DNA from: Brachypodium distachyon
Taxonomy: Eukaryota > Streptophyta > Magnoliopsida > Poales > Poaceae
Length of the DNA stretch: 64,000 nt
Direction of reading: 5' to 3'
Assembly: GCF_000005505.3 (NCBI RefSeq)
Contig: NC_016135.3
Coordinates: 7,348,613 to 7,412,612 of the forward strand
Under the pieces are notes generated by a model. The model was not told the DNA's origin and made no database searches. It saw nothing but the letters and a program-made list of their open reading frames with translations. Shown here piece after piece: positions 13,501 to 24,691 of this stretch (position 1 is its first letter; the number at the start of each line of letters is the position of its first letter). The translations under genes were made by a program, and so were the position numbers.

Positions 13501-13868
13501 AATAAATTTCAGAAAATTTGTAAAATCATGTTCTACCATGATACAACTTTTGGGAGTAGTTTCCCCTCAAAATAAAATGCATAAAAATACATTTTCCCTA
13601 TAAATGCCTTTAGGGCTATATATCTATTTAAATAAAATACTTTTTCAACTCCAAATAATTATCCAAAAATTATGGGATAGCTTATATATGCATTAAACCC
13701 CTTTCATGCATAGACCCTATTGGTTTGAAAATTCCAAAGCCCAAATGGGTGTAAACAAAGTGTTTTAAAGCCTTTTGAGATTCAAATTTGAATTCAAACA
13801 TGCGATTGTGGCATGATGCTTATGGATGCAATGCACATGTCAAAGTTTGAAATTTTTGGGATGTTACA
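10560..13868 (-). mobile_element. solo LTR of the Tekay-like family, copy 2
   Basis: Plus-strand ends TGAAGCGATCC and GGATGTTACA, flanked by an exact GATAA duplication (10555-10559, 13869-13873), inserted between the RNase H and integrase parts of the host pol. In sense it begins TGTAACATCCC and ends GGATCGCTTCA, the same ends as the copy at 16381. It shares the block at about 11250-11365 with the other two copies. No protein domain is present. The GC-rich part (12780-13400) gives several overlapping open frames that I regard as chance. Confidence 0.9.
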
Positions 13869-14384
13869 GATAACATGGTATAACGGCGTGACAAAGCATC
13901 AGCAATAACATTATCTTTACCCTTTTTGTGTTTAATAACATAAGGAAAAGATTCAATAAATTCAACCCATTTTGCATGACGCTTATTCAACTTAGCTTGA
14001 CTACGAATGTGCTTCAAAGATTCATGATCAGAATGTATAACAAATTCTTTAGACAATAAATAATGTTGCCAATTTTCTAGTGTCCGAACCAGCGCATACA
14101 ACTCTTTATCATAAGTAGTTCACTAAAATATGCGGTAACAATACACCTCCCGATCCAATACCACAAGCATCACATTCAAGTTCAAATGTCTTATTGAAAT
14201 TAGGAAGTTGTAATAAAGGAGCATGAGTTAACCTGTCTTTCAGCAACATGAAAGCGTCTTGTTGTGCAGCACCCCAAACAAAGGGAACATCTTTCTTTGT
14301 AAGCTCGTTCAGCGGCGCAGCAATGGATCCTAAATCTTTGACAAAGCGCCTATAGAACCCCGCGAGTCCAAGAAAACTCCGCAC
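13869..14384 (-). pseudogene. RNase H region of the CRM-like pol, frameshifted
   Basis: Two minus-strand frames, 14384-14109 and 14101-about 13874, cover the end of the RT connection ([17 protein letters not shown]) and the RNase H domain ([13 protein letters not shown], then [11 protein letters not shown] and [14 protein letters not shown]). A frameshift near 14105 breaks them. RNase H would remove the RNA template during reverse transcription. The left end is the target duplication of the nested solo LTR; the integrase zinc finger resumes beyond 10554. Confidence 0.85.
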
Positions 14385-14453
14385 TTGTGTGACCGTTTTT
14401 GGTGGAGGCCAACTCGAAATGGCCTCAATCTTGGCGGGATCAACTTCAATGCC

Positions 14454-15220
14454 CTACGTTGTCACAACAAAGCCAAGAAAAGCAACTCGATCGGTGCAGA
14501 AGGTGCACTTCTCGAGATTACCAAACAAACGTGCATCGCGTAAAGCATTAAAAACAGCACGCAAATTATCCAAATGGTCCTCTAACGATGTGCTATAAAT
14601 AAGAATATCATCGAAGTATACCACCACAAAACGCCCAATAAAAGCACGTAAAACTTCATTCATTAATCGCATGAATGTGCTGGGAGCATTAGTTAAACCA
14701 AAAGGCATTACTAACCACTCATATAAACCGAACTTTGTTTTAAATGCTGTTTTCCATTCATCTCCTAACTTCATACGAATCTGGTGGTAACCACTACACA
14801 AATCAACTTTAGAGAATATGGTTGAGCCACTCAATTCATCTAGCATATCATCTAATCGTGGTATAGGATGACGGTAATGAATGGTAATATTATTGATAGC
14901 GCGACAATCAGTACACATGCGCGATGAATCACCTTTCTTTGGAACCAAAATAATAGGTACATCACAAGGGCTAAGAGACTCACGAATGTGACCTTTGTCG
15001 AGTAGTGTTTGAATTTGGCGCTGAATCTCTTTGGTTTCCTCCGGGTTGGTACGATATAGCGCACGGTTGGGCAGCAATGCTCCAAGAATTAAGTCAATTT
15101 GATGCTCGATTCAGCGAATAGGTGGCAGCCCTGGAGGTACATCTTGTGGAAAAACATCCACAAACTCCTGCAAAATGTTAGCAACAACAGGTGGCAAAGA
15201 GGGAGGCATCTCCTCGAATT
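14454..15220 (-). pseudogene. reverse transcriptase of the CRM-like pol
   Basis: The minus-strand frame 15077-14454 holds a Ty3-type [53 protein letters not shown], and the catalytic YFDD at 14607-14618 within [11 protein letters not shown]. It copies element RNA into DNA. A stop-containing stretch at 15078-15220 separates it from the protease frame, and a shift near 14450 separates it from the RNase H part. The visible polymerase motifs are intact. Confidence 0.9.
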
Positions 15221-16375
15221 TTAACAGGACCTCTGTGCAAACAATAGCATAACATGTGGTAGTACTGACATCAATTCAAAAACATCAGATTTGCTAGCAA
15301 GCAAGCAAGTACTCTTCAAACGAATTTCATTAGCATGTTTAGGTGCAGATTTGGAAGTACTTTTAGAAGGCACAAGTTCGTTAGCAACCATCTGATTTTC
15401 ACTCAACTTTTTCTCCTCATTATGTGCTCTACTAGCTCTAGCAAGATCATCTTTTAAAATACTTTCAGGAGACATAGGGAGTAGCACAATTGGCTTATCA
15501 TTATGAACCAGAGAGTATTGGTTTGTGCTACCATGGTGTACAGAATTTGTGTCAAATTGCCATGGTCTACCAAGTAAAAGAGCACATGCTTGCATAGGTA
15601 CAACATCACACTCAACATAATCAGCATATGCAGCAATAGTAAAATGCACATGAGCAGTACGTGTTACCTTAACTTTGCCGCTGTTGTTAAACCATTGAAT
15701 GTGGTACGGACGAGGGTGGGGTCGTGTCGTGAGAGAAAGCTTCTCCACCATCTCCATACTCGCCAAATTGTTACAGCTCCCACCATCAATAATAATGCGA
15801 ACACATCGATCTTTTACCACACCTTTGTTATGGAACAAATTATGGCGCTGATTTGGTTCGGCCTTCGACACTTGTGCACTCAAAACTCGCTGTGCAATTA
15901 AGCTTGGGTATGACTCAGCATCTTCGACAGCCATAAAGTGGGAATCGTGCTCCTTGTTTGCTGCAACGCATTGCTCCTCATGTGCAAGAAGAGCTAAAGT
16001 GTCCTCATCATAATCACTGGCGGAATCATAACCACCGTCCTCAAGAGCGATCATCACATGAGCGGAGGGGCAGTCACGCGCAAAGTGGCCAAGCCCGCTG
16101 CATTTGCGGCATTGAATCTGGCTGGTTTTGCCCGTAGACGCCATGGATGAAGAAGAACTTGGGGCGGGTCCGGCGGAGGCATGCTTGGCAGCAACAGGAG
16201 GCGATGTAGTAGTTGTAGCTCGCGTGGGTGGTGGCGTGGAAGTGGATGGTGCAGCAGCCCATAACGACGAAGGCGATGTTCTCCAAGAATGAGAACGCCC
16301 TGTAGAAAAGTTAGTTCGGGTCGCCTCTCTCCGATCCTGCACTTCACATTCAACATTGCAAGCAAGGTGGAACAA
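15221..16375 (-). pseudogene. gag C-terminus, zinc knuckle and protease of the CRM-like element
   Basis: A 384-codon minus-strand frame. It opens with the gag end (FHLACNVECEVQDRR), then a Ser/Pro/Thr-rich stretch, a CCHC knuckle CRKCSGLGHFARDC (residues about 88-101) that binds RNA, and an aspartic protease-like domain with IIIDGGSCNNLAS and the later LLLGRPWQFD. The protease active site reads D-G-G rather than D-S/T-G, which is common in plant gypsy elements. The frame stops at 15221, before RT. The upstream part of gag lies across the solo LTR at 16381-21035; removing that LTR and one ACGGG copy joins the two gag parts. Confidence 0.85.
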
Positions 16376-16380
16376 ACGGG

Positions 16381-19300
16381 TGTAACATCCCAGAATTTTC
16401 CAATTCTGGAATGTTAAATAAAATAATTATTTTAATGAAAATATTGGCTTCGGAAATATTTTGGTTGTGAATTTCCGAAGGATTTGAAATTTTTAGGACT
16501 TATTTAAATTTTTCCACACCATGTTTGAATAATCAACAAAAGAGTGGATTAATTTGACTATCCAAATTATACAACATGGTTGGGACATTTACATAAGTTC
16601 AAAGTATTCTATTTGGAACCATTTGCATATTATGATTCTAACCGAACTATTATTCGCATCTAGTAAATCCTATTTTCTTTTTGAAGGATTTACTAACACA
16701 CTAAGTTTCCAATTTGGATGCCATGACCATTTGAGAGCATCGTTGGAATATTTAAATCGATCAGAAATGTTCTCCAACATTTATCTAAATGTTAAAGGGA
16801 ATAATATGACTTTCACAAGTATATGGTTGGAAAACATATTTAATAATTCGCCTATGTTTTTCCTGATATTTGCTTTGTCGTGTTCATTTTGTTTCCGAGA
16901 GAAAACTATCAAATATTTGAGAAGAGGATAACGTGACATCCTCGTGTGCAAATGTTATTCCAACATTTATTCCGTCGTTGAGAGTGGGATAACGTGACTT
17001 CCCAAATATATATATAGTTGGAAACATCTGCGACGGTTTACATGATTTGAGATTTGGTGTTATACAACTATTAGGGAATTTTATTGAACCGTATAGTTAT
17101 TATGAGATCTTCTTTGGACTTCAACCCAATGGGGTATTTAGCTAAATAAGGATTTTAGTGCAAAGTATGCCAACCCAATATGTTTATTGGAGTTTAAACT
17201 AATTTATGAAACAAAGGTTTCATAATAGATTTCAAAACCTATTTTATGTATTACTTATAAAGCTCTAATGACATTTATATAAGCAAAAGTATTTTTACTT
17301 ATTTTATTTTTGAAAGGATTCAAGTCCCAAAAGTTCACACTTTGGAGAATTTGAATTTACAAATTTTCTGGAGTTTATTTGGACTTATTTGGAGTTAGGA
17401 ATCAAAAGTTATTAATAAAAAAAAAGAAATGAAAAAAAAAAGAAAAGGAAAAAAAAAGAGAATGGACCGACCCAATTGGGCCGGTCCATCTCCACCGAAA
17501 GCACCAGCCCAGCCACGAGCACGAGCTCGTTCTTCCTCCTCTGCACGTAAGGAAGTCCATCTTTCCATATTTTCTTTCTTCGATTTATTTCCTTCCCGTG
17601 CGTCTCTCTTCAAAAGGAAACCACCCCATCAATCCTCACCATCCCGAGAACCCATTCAGGAAATCAATTTGAAGTTTCCTCTCATTATCGCAGTTTCCAA
17701 AAGAGGTGCCCCGAATGTCGGCCGTCGACATCCGCGCCCGATCTCCCTTCTCGGCCACTATAAAAGGATTTCACGCGGGTCACTTTGAGCCTTTGCTTCT
17801 CCTATCCCATTCCCATGTAGAAAGTTTTCCCTCAAAACCTCTGTACAGCCGGCTACGTCGACGTCTTCCTCCGCCGGTCACCTCCACTATTGTTGCCGGT
17901 GAGATTGCCCCGAACCTCCGTTCTTCGATTCCTTTCACCGGTAGACTAATGTGACCTTTACCTACCTTTGTGACAAGGTTTCGTGACATCTTGATACTGT
18001 TGGCCGCGCCGTCCCCGACCCTATGCCAAAGCCGCGCCCGGAGCTCCGCCCGTCGCCATCCGGAGATGCTACGACCGCGCAAGCCACGTCACGGTGTCCG
18101 CCTCGACGTCTTCCACCGCCCCACCGAACCCTAAGTCAACATCATCGCCGTCCTTCTTCAACTCCGGCGAACTCCGTGTCTTTTCCGGTGAGCAACTTTT
18201 CAGCCGCAGCAGTTTTGATTAGCCATGTTTACAAGCCCATATCTTTTGATCAGTGTATCATTTTTGTCCGAATCTTTCTGTTGTAGTTAGAGCACGTCCA
18301 CCTCTCTAGACCAGACTAGATTGTATACCCCGTCTCCATGATCTTCAGTACGGCATCTTCGTTGGAAATTGCTATTCACAATATGCTGTTTCTGGATTAG
18401 CCACTTTTCAAAATTAATATAAATTGTTTCATTGATCCGTTTGGTTCCGAGCCTTCTGTAGATCATCAATTAGATCATGTTCTACACATTAGTGTATTTG
18501 TTGCACAAGTTAGGATTCATCTACTTAAGTGCATCTTCAATCAAAAGTCGTATCTGTTAACACTGCCACATCGGTTAGCTGTCTTCCGGAGCCTATATCT
18601 TTTGACCCATTATTTCAAATTAGATGATTCTTGCTGTCATGTCAAGATCAAATTCAAATCTACATCCTAGACCTATTTTAACACCTTTCCAAGTTCAACC
18701 ACACTAGTGCTTTGTCATTGCAAAACAGTACCTTCAGCAGTTTCCCACACTCCTGCCAATTCTAAGCCTTTAGTTACAGAAACTTTGTTATAGATTAGCC
18801 TGTTTTGTAAGCCTGTATCTTTTGACTCATAACTTCTATTTATGTCAAACTAGTGGTTTTTGAAAGCTTGTTAGATGTAGTTTTGTTCATTCCATTGGCC
18901 CTCTGTCTTTTGAAGCCATTAGCACCAGTACATTTTCAGTATAATTTAGTATCTTTAATCTGTCAGAATCAGACTAGCCAGCTTTGCAAGCCAGTAGCTA
19001 TTTCTCTGTGGACCCTTTTTGGATGAGACTTATTGGGTTAGCAAGTACAATCTTAATACTATACAGTAGTATACTTTTCATCCCATGTTCTGCCATTTAG
19101 CACCATTTGCCAAACAGCCAAAGTATCTAAGTTATAACAGTTCCTACAGACTTAAATTCCAGACTTGGCCACACTAGTCCATGCCCAACCAAACTTTGTA
19201 TCTATCAACACTGTCTTATTGATTAGCAATGTTCCAAAGCCCATATCTGTTGATCCCTAATTCTAAACTAATTCTTTCTTTCTGTGTTGACAAGAATAAA

Positions 19301-21035
19301 CCCAACTCTTGATTCTGGACCACTTTGTGCATCTTTTTAAGTTCATCTACCATAGCCCATGACCCCTAGAAAATTGTATCTGTTAACAGCCAATGACTTC
19401 ACCGTTCCAACTCCGCTTTTGTCCCAACCTTGTTCCTACCTCTTAGATCTATGCCTAGGATAGCCTAACAGTAGTTAGGTACTGTTTAATTTAAACTTCG
19501 TATATTGCTTTGGTTCTTTATTTGGAGTTATGATTTGGAGTTCTCGAATAATTATTTATTATTGCTTTTCGTTCTTCGCGATAGATTATACGGAGTGCGG
19601 TAACTGTGAGTATCGAAAAGAAGAAGAATACAAAGACACTAATCAGGCAAGTTCACTTTGACCATCATCCCATTATTTTATTATGCACTAGATTTTATTA
19701 GTTGCATTGTCAGGATTATTATTGTATCTATGCTAGCTATGATCTGACCTAGTAGTATAGGATACCCTTGGCCATGACTTCACCACCAATTTTCATCGTA
19801 GTATTAAAATGCTATGCTATGATAATATACGAGGGTGGTATTATTACAATGTGATACTATTGAATTACCATATGATTTTCCTAGTGTATGGCAAACAAGT
19901 AATTCAATGAACCGTCCTGGGTGGGCTGCTTTGAGTTTTCGGATGTAGTGACGTTAGGTCCATTTCTATGGGGCCCGCTGAGTCGTCTCTCCGTGTGATT
20001 CGGGAGCGTCCATGGTCGTCTCCCCGTGCGATTCGGGGAGCGCCTGCGTCACAATGTGGGATGCCACCCGGGGTAACCAGAGACTAGACTAGTTTCCTGT
20101 TTAGTAGCTTCCAGTACAACCACATGGTATTATGGGCTCTGTCAGGATGGATGTAAGAAATATGAACCCGGATCCGAGGTGACATCGGTATGTAGCAGTG
20201 TAGGTGGGGGCGCGTCCCTCAGGTGGTTTGGGGGAATATGTTCTGAAAATTCCTGTAATCGATGCCGTTGCTACTCCACCTGGAGGACAGCAAGGGATTA
20301 ACACGTCGGTTTCTTGTGGGTAAAGTGTACCACCTCTCGAGTGTCAAACTAAGTACTTAGCCGTGTCCCCGGTTACGGACAATTATGAGCAACTAGATAT
20401 TGGGGCTGTAAGGAAAGTCTCACTCATTCAAATTTCCTAATAAAATGAATGGTTTGAACTGGGTAGGAGCATTGATGTTTCTACTCAATGTGCCTAGGTT
20501 AATAGGAGCATGGGTGTTTCTACCCCGTGTCCAATAGAAATAAAACTATTTTGGTTAAAAATGATAGGATTAAACTTTGACGCTTTTACGCAAACAGCCA
20601 AAACTCCACCTTGCCAAATACTGCATGTACTTGATAGGATCTGTTATAACCTTTTGATGAACTTGCCGATACATTCAATATATTGACCCCCTAGTGGCTG
20701 CAACGTTTAAATGTTGCAGGTGAACGAGGTGAAGAGTGAGGTACGAATTGTTAGGGTTGCGAGTTTACATTCCAACATGTTTCGACTATGGAGTTGTTAT
20801 GGGACTCCTATATCTTCTGCCTTCCGCTGCAAGATTTTATTTTTCTTTTGAGATAACCCATGAGGTTATGCAATATGTAAGTTACTACTAAATTCTGGAT
20901 CAATGCGATGTAATATACTTTTGACCTTTGTATCTTGATATTACATCTTGAAACTGTGTGTGCTAGCGAGTCAATCCAGGGACTAGCACTATAAGCACAG
21001 AGATTGAACCCTTTGTAAGGGGGAGGATCGCTTCA
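16381..21035 (+). mobile_element. solo LTR of the Tekay-like family, copy 3
   Basis: Ends TGTAACATCCC and GGATCGCTTCA, with an exact ACGGG duplication (16376-16380, 21036-21040), inserted in gag of the CRM-like element. It is in the opposite orientation to copy 2 and shares its ends and the 19920-20400 block (matching 11220-11690 on the other strand). A TATA box lies at 17759-17766 (TATAAAAG) behind a GC-richer stretch, as expected for an LTR promoter. No gag or pol domain is present. The 3.3 kb downstream of the TATA box contains loose repeats (see findings). Confidence 0.9.
17759..17766 (+). promoter_or_regulatory. TATA box of the solo LTR copy 3
   Basis: TATAAAAG followed by a pyrimidine-rich leader-like stretch, in the position expected for an LTR promoter of this long-LTR family. 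Not shown to be active. Confidence 0.5.
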
Positions 21036-21040
21036 ACGGG

Positions 21041-21972
21041 TTATAGTATGGTATGACTTATATCGAAGAATGGTCTGAATCTCCTTATTTAACCCGCCAA
21101 AAAATCGTGCAAGTAAAGCTTCCTAATCTTCCTCTATGCCACAACGCATCATACCAGTTTGTAATTCTTAATAGTACTCTTCTACAAAAATTTTGCCCTG
21201 ATCTAAACGTGCTAATTTGTTGAGCAAAGTACGCTGATATGATGGTGGCACAAAACGAGTTCGCATGGCCCATTCCAAAGCATCCCAAGTAGTGACTGGA
21301 TTAGCATAATTAACACGACAATATTCAGTCCACCAGATGGAAGCAAAACTAGTGAACTCACAAGTAGCAACACTAACACGTCTATCCTCTGGATAATTTA
21401 AGCATGTAAAACGTTGCTGTACTTCTAATTCCCATGAAAGGTATGCATCAGGATTATATCTACCATCAAACATGGGTATATTCAATTTTAATTTCGCAAC
21501 ATGGTTATCATCACGTACCGGCGGCACATGCGGGCGTGCGTGGCGAATGTAGGGGCGTGGACGACCACGCGGCTGTTGTAGAACTCCCCCCTCGTCCTCT
21601 CGCTCGCCCTCGGACTCATCGTCCCCGTAAGACTCCTCATGTTGCTCCTCGCGAGCAGCAGCAGCCGAGGTTGACCTTGGTGAACGGGGACACGCTGTGC
21701 CCGCCCAGCAAATGCATGGGAGGGGGATCCCGAGTCACGGTTGGTTGTGGCAAGGGCGCCATCAACTCCCGGAATTTGGCGTCGAGCTTGTTGGTGAAAG
21801 ATGTTTCGAGGCCCTCGAGGTGTTCCATCGTATCATTAAAGCGTTTGTCGACGTCCTGCATGTGATCGTCCAAAAGCTTGGTGAAGTTCGCCTATACTTC
21901 GGCGCTTGTCGGTTCTGAAGTCTCCTCCCCACCTGTTCTTACCCTGCAGCAGGTGGTGACTCGCAACCATTG
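21041..21972 (-). pseudogene. gag N-terminal part of the CRM-like element
   Basis: On the minus strand a possible ATG lies at about 21972, followed by a TAG-interrupted stretch, then the 21873-21637 frame (MQDVDKRFNDTMEHLEG, coiled-coil-like), an acidic stretch, and the 21527-21168 frame with the gag core (LNIPMFDGRYNPDAYLSWE and ASIWWTEYCRVNYA). At least one stop and two frameshifts are visible. Gag forms the particle that packages element RNA. The 3' end meets the solo LTR at 21035. Confidence 0.8.
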
Positions 21973-22929
21973 TGATTAAACCTCAGGAAGATTGAATAAA
22001 GCGATTGCCAGGCGGTGTCAACACACGGTGTAGGAGTATGTGGAGCTCTGGATGGCTGTATCCTAATATCTATAGCAACAATTCAAAACAGTAATGCCAC
22101 AAGTTGAATAATAGCTCAACGACGGTACCGTGCTGGCCCTAGGCTATACCGTGCTAGAGACGCGAGCCTAGAACACCTGGGAGTCACGCCGCGACACCAA
22201 AAGCAACAGGTACGGTGCTGGGAAACGGACAGATATATACGAAAACTCACTATGATGGAACGTGTCTCAAAATGAGAAGCAAGGTCTAAAACCTAGATAG
22301 CCTCGAAAAAATTTGTGGCCAAAAACTGAAACTGCAAAAAGCTGCTCTGGAAAGCGTGCAGACATCTGAAAATTTCCGCTATGATGGCAGATAGCTAAAA
22401 ACGATCCCGGAAGTATAAAAAGAGTGTATGCTAAAAAAAATTCGGAGAGGGCTCCAGACATTTTTTTTTACTCCCCTCCTCTTTCCTTGCGGCCGAAACT
22501 TTCCGGACTTATATCAACTTACAGATTGGATCGGGATCTCTTCGTATGGGAAGCAAACTCTAAAAAGGAAAACAAAATAAACCTGATTTGATACGGTATG
22601 TGAAATCGACAACGATACGGATATGGATATGGTGGCGGAATTGGCGGTGGGGGAAGATGGTAAGTGGAACCGAAATTGATGGTGTGACGGCGGCGTGACG
22701 GCTATGAACAGAACTCGAAACTCTAAAGGTCTAAACTCTAAAACCAGCACTCGACATGACGATGCAGACTAAAATTCAACATGTACTGAAAGAAAAGATG
22801 CAAAGGCTCGAAATTGTTTGTAGGACAAGATCTAACCCTAATTTTTTTTTGGCTGTTTCGTGGACTGTAGGAATAAATCAGATGCAACTAATCCAGGAAA
22901 ACAGTAAGATCTCACCGAGAAACCTGAAA
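21973..22929 (-). other. leader of the CRM-like element
   Basis: About 960 bp between the primer site and gag. It has no protein that I recognise; small open frames on both strands look incidental. It should hold the packaging signal. Confidence 0.6.
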
Positions 22930-22939
22930 TCTGATACCA
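22930..22939 (-). promoter_or_regulatory. primer binding site (tRNA-iMet) of the CRM-like element
   Basis: On the minus strand TGGTATCAGA lies two bases after the 5' LTR end, complementary to the 3' end of initiator tRNA-Met. The match weakens after ten bases. Confidence 0.85.
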
Positions 22940-22941
22940 CT

Positions 22942-23859
22942 TGATACGGGTAAAGGTGCTCGATCTTTCGATGAGAAGATAGCTATCGATTTTTGGGTGG
23001 ATGTCGACGTTGACGAACCGGCTACAAACGTGCGAGACATTGCGCCTTAGCAATCGCTACTCCAACTTCCGAGGTTATTAACCATGTCGGAGCTAGATCA
23101 ACCTGATCACGAAGGATCAATCCCTGCATGCAATCGAAGAACAAGCAAGAATTATAGATGCAATCAAGATATTGCGAATAAAGGTGAAACTTTATTGATG
23201 GGATTCTGCAAGCGCGTAGTACAGAAGGTTGATTTGACACTTGTGCCTATGGTGAAGAGTAGCAAATAGCTAAGTCTTAAACTAAACAAAATCCGCGTCT
23301 AAACGAAGACCTAACGGGGGTATATATGAAGGACTAGAGAGGTATGCGGCCAGCCTTGGGAAAGAAGGCCAAAACCCACTCTAGGTTGGTTTCCTTCACC
23401 TATACGGACTCTAAAAGTTCAGCCCATGTATGTGGATGAAAATTACATGGGCCTAGCCCAAACTTAAAAAGTGACGCAACACCATATAATTATGTGGACG
23501 AAAATATGAAAGGAAAAGCTCTATATTTCGTCCACGTCTTCATCTCTCATTATGGTGGCTTCAACGTTCTGAAATCTCCCGTTGCGGCGCCATCTTCAAT
23601 CCTCACACGCTTGTTGCCTTCAACTTCATGCGTGATCATGCTCCAATGCTTGTCCCTCTCATCCATGCTAGGTCCATCATTCCTAAGTGTGACATACACA
23701 TCTGATTTAGGCAGCATCATATTCTCATGTATGTGAAGAATCGTTCCAAGAAACGAAAGCACCTGATAATTAAGTTGGCGTGCACGAGCTCTTGTGATAG
23801 GTCCTTGTAATGTGACCGTAGGTGCTGCGGGTGTATCAACATGTGGGATGTCCTCATCA
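22942..23859 (-). repeat. 5' LTR of the CRM-like element
   Basis: Matches 8410-9326 throughout. In sense it starts TGATGAGGACATC and ends ACCCGTATCA. A TATATA box on the minus strand at about 23321-23327 marks the likely promoter. The flank TTCGC (23860-23864) is the target duplication. Confidence 0.9.
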
Positions 23860-24402
23860 TTCGCTTCGATGAGTAACTTTGTTTGGTGTGCTCATCTTAT
23901 AACGCGAAAAGGACACGTTCCGGATCAAAGTTTAGCACTGACTCTGATTTGGCCGCTTTGTCCGTCCTAGTGAGGGACCATGCCTAGCGAGTCCGTACAA
24001 GTGGTCTAGTCTTGTTTCGCTTCGATGAGTAGCTTTGTTTGGTGTGCTTATCCTAGTACCCCAAATGAACCCGAGTCCGAGTAGAAGTTTAGCACCGACT
24101 CTGATTTGGCCGAATTGTCCGTCCTAGTGAGGGACCATGCCTAGCAAATCCGTACAAGTGGTCTACTTTTGTTTCGCTTCGATGAGTAGCTTTGATTCGT
24201 GTGCTCATCCTAATACACCAAATGGACCTGATTTGCCCGAATTGTCCGTCCTAGTGAGGGACCATGCGTAGCGAGTCCGTACAAGTGGTCTAGTCTGGTT
24301 TCGCTTCGATGAATAGCTTTGTTTGGTGTGCTCATCTTATAACACCAAACGGATCCGACTCCGAGTAGAAGTTTAGCACCGTCTGCAATTTTGACGAATT
24401 GT
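23860..24402. repeat. approximately 157-bp tandem repeat array, right block
   Basis: Resumes the monomer broken at 8409 (TTCGCTTCGATGAGTA...) and contains about four more copies, one with an internal deletion near 24220. It ends inside a monomer at GACGAATTGTC, where copia gag sequence begins. Confidence 0.9.
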
Positions 24403-24691
24403 CATGACTGCGGACGCCACCGCCTACACCATCCGGCAGCGCATCCACTCCTTCTTCCACTCCAACAAGCCAGGGCGTGAACTCCATCTCAGCCAGGAAC
24501 TTCGTTCCCTCGTCCAGGGCGACCTCTCCATAGAGGAGTACTGCCGCCGCCTCAAGCATGTGGCCAATGCTCTTGCTGATGTTGATGCCCCCATCTCCAA
24601 CAAAGCCTTGACGCTGCAGATGATCGACGGCCTTGACGAGTGCTACAAGGTGCAGCAGGAGATCCTGCCTTCACTCCCTCTTCTTCTTCCT
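24403..24691 (+). pseudogene. gag fragment of a Ty1-copia element
   Basis: Frame AYTIRQRIHSFFHSNKPGRE, then [20 protein letters not shown] and [15 protein letters not shown]: the UBN2/copia gag core. It starts abruptly at the end of the satellite and stops where minus-strand integrase sequence of a copia element begins. No LTR or primer site accompanies it. Confidence 0.8.

Larger units (their letters stand above)
8410..23859 (-). mobile_element. full-length CRM-like Ty3-gypsy retrotransposon, with two nested solo LTRs
   Basis: On the plus strand the outer ends read TGATAGGGG...CCTCATCA, flanked by TTCAC (left) and TTCGC (right). The undisturbed satellite reads TTCGC, so this is a 5-bp target duplication with one mutation. 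Order in sense (minus): 5' LTR, iMet primer site, leader, gag, zinc knuckle, protease, RT, RNase H, integrase, polypurine tract, 3' LTR. Removing the insertions at 10560-13868 and 16381-21035 leaves about 7.5 kb, a normal length. Pol extends about 310 bp into the 3' LTR, and the sense LTR start TGATGAGGACATC resembles centromeric retrotransposons (CRM clade) as I recall them. The two LTRs differ at roughly 45 of about 917 positions by eye, and the frames carry several stops and shifts, so this copy is inactive. Confidence 0.85.

Noticed and set aside
12885..13575. Open frames of 191 codons (minus) and 138 codons (plus) in solo LTR copy 2
   Set aside because: GC-rich, mirrored on both strands, low complexity, and not present in the related LTRs at 3263 and 16381.
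16554..16931. 125-codon frame in solo LTR copy 3
   Set aside because: AT-rich with no known motif, lies in U3 before the TATA box, and has no counterpart in the other copies.
2224..24402. Calling the 157-bp array a centromere
   Set aside because: The period and the CRM-like neighbour are suggestive, but the monomer is unrecognised, copies are few and diverged, and a host gene lies 1.2 kb away.
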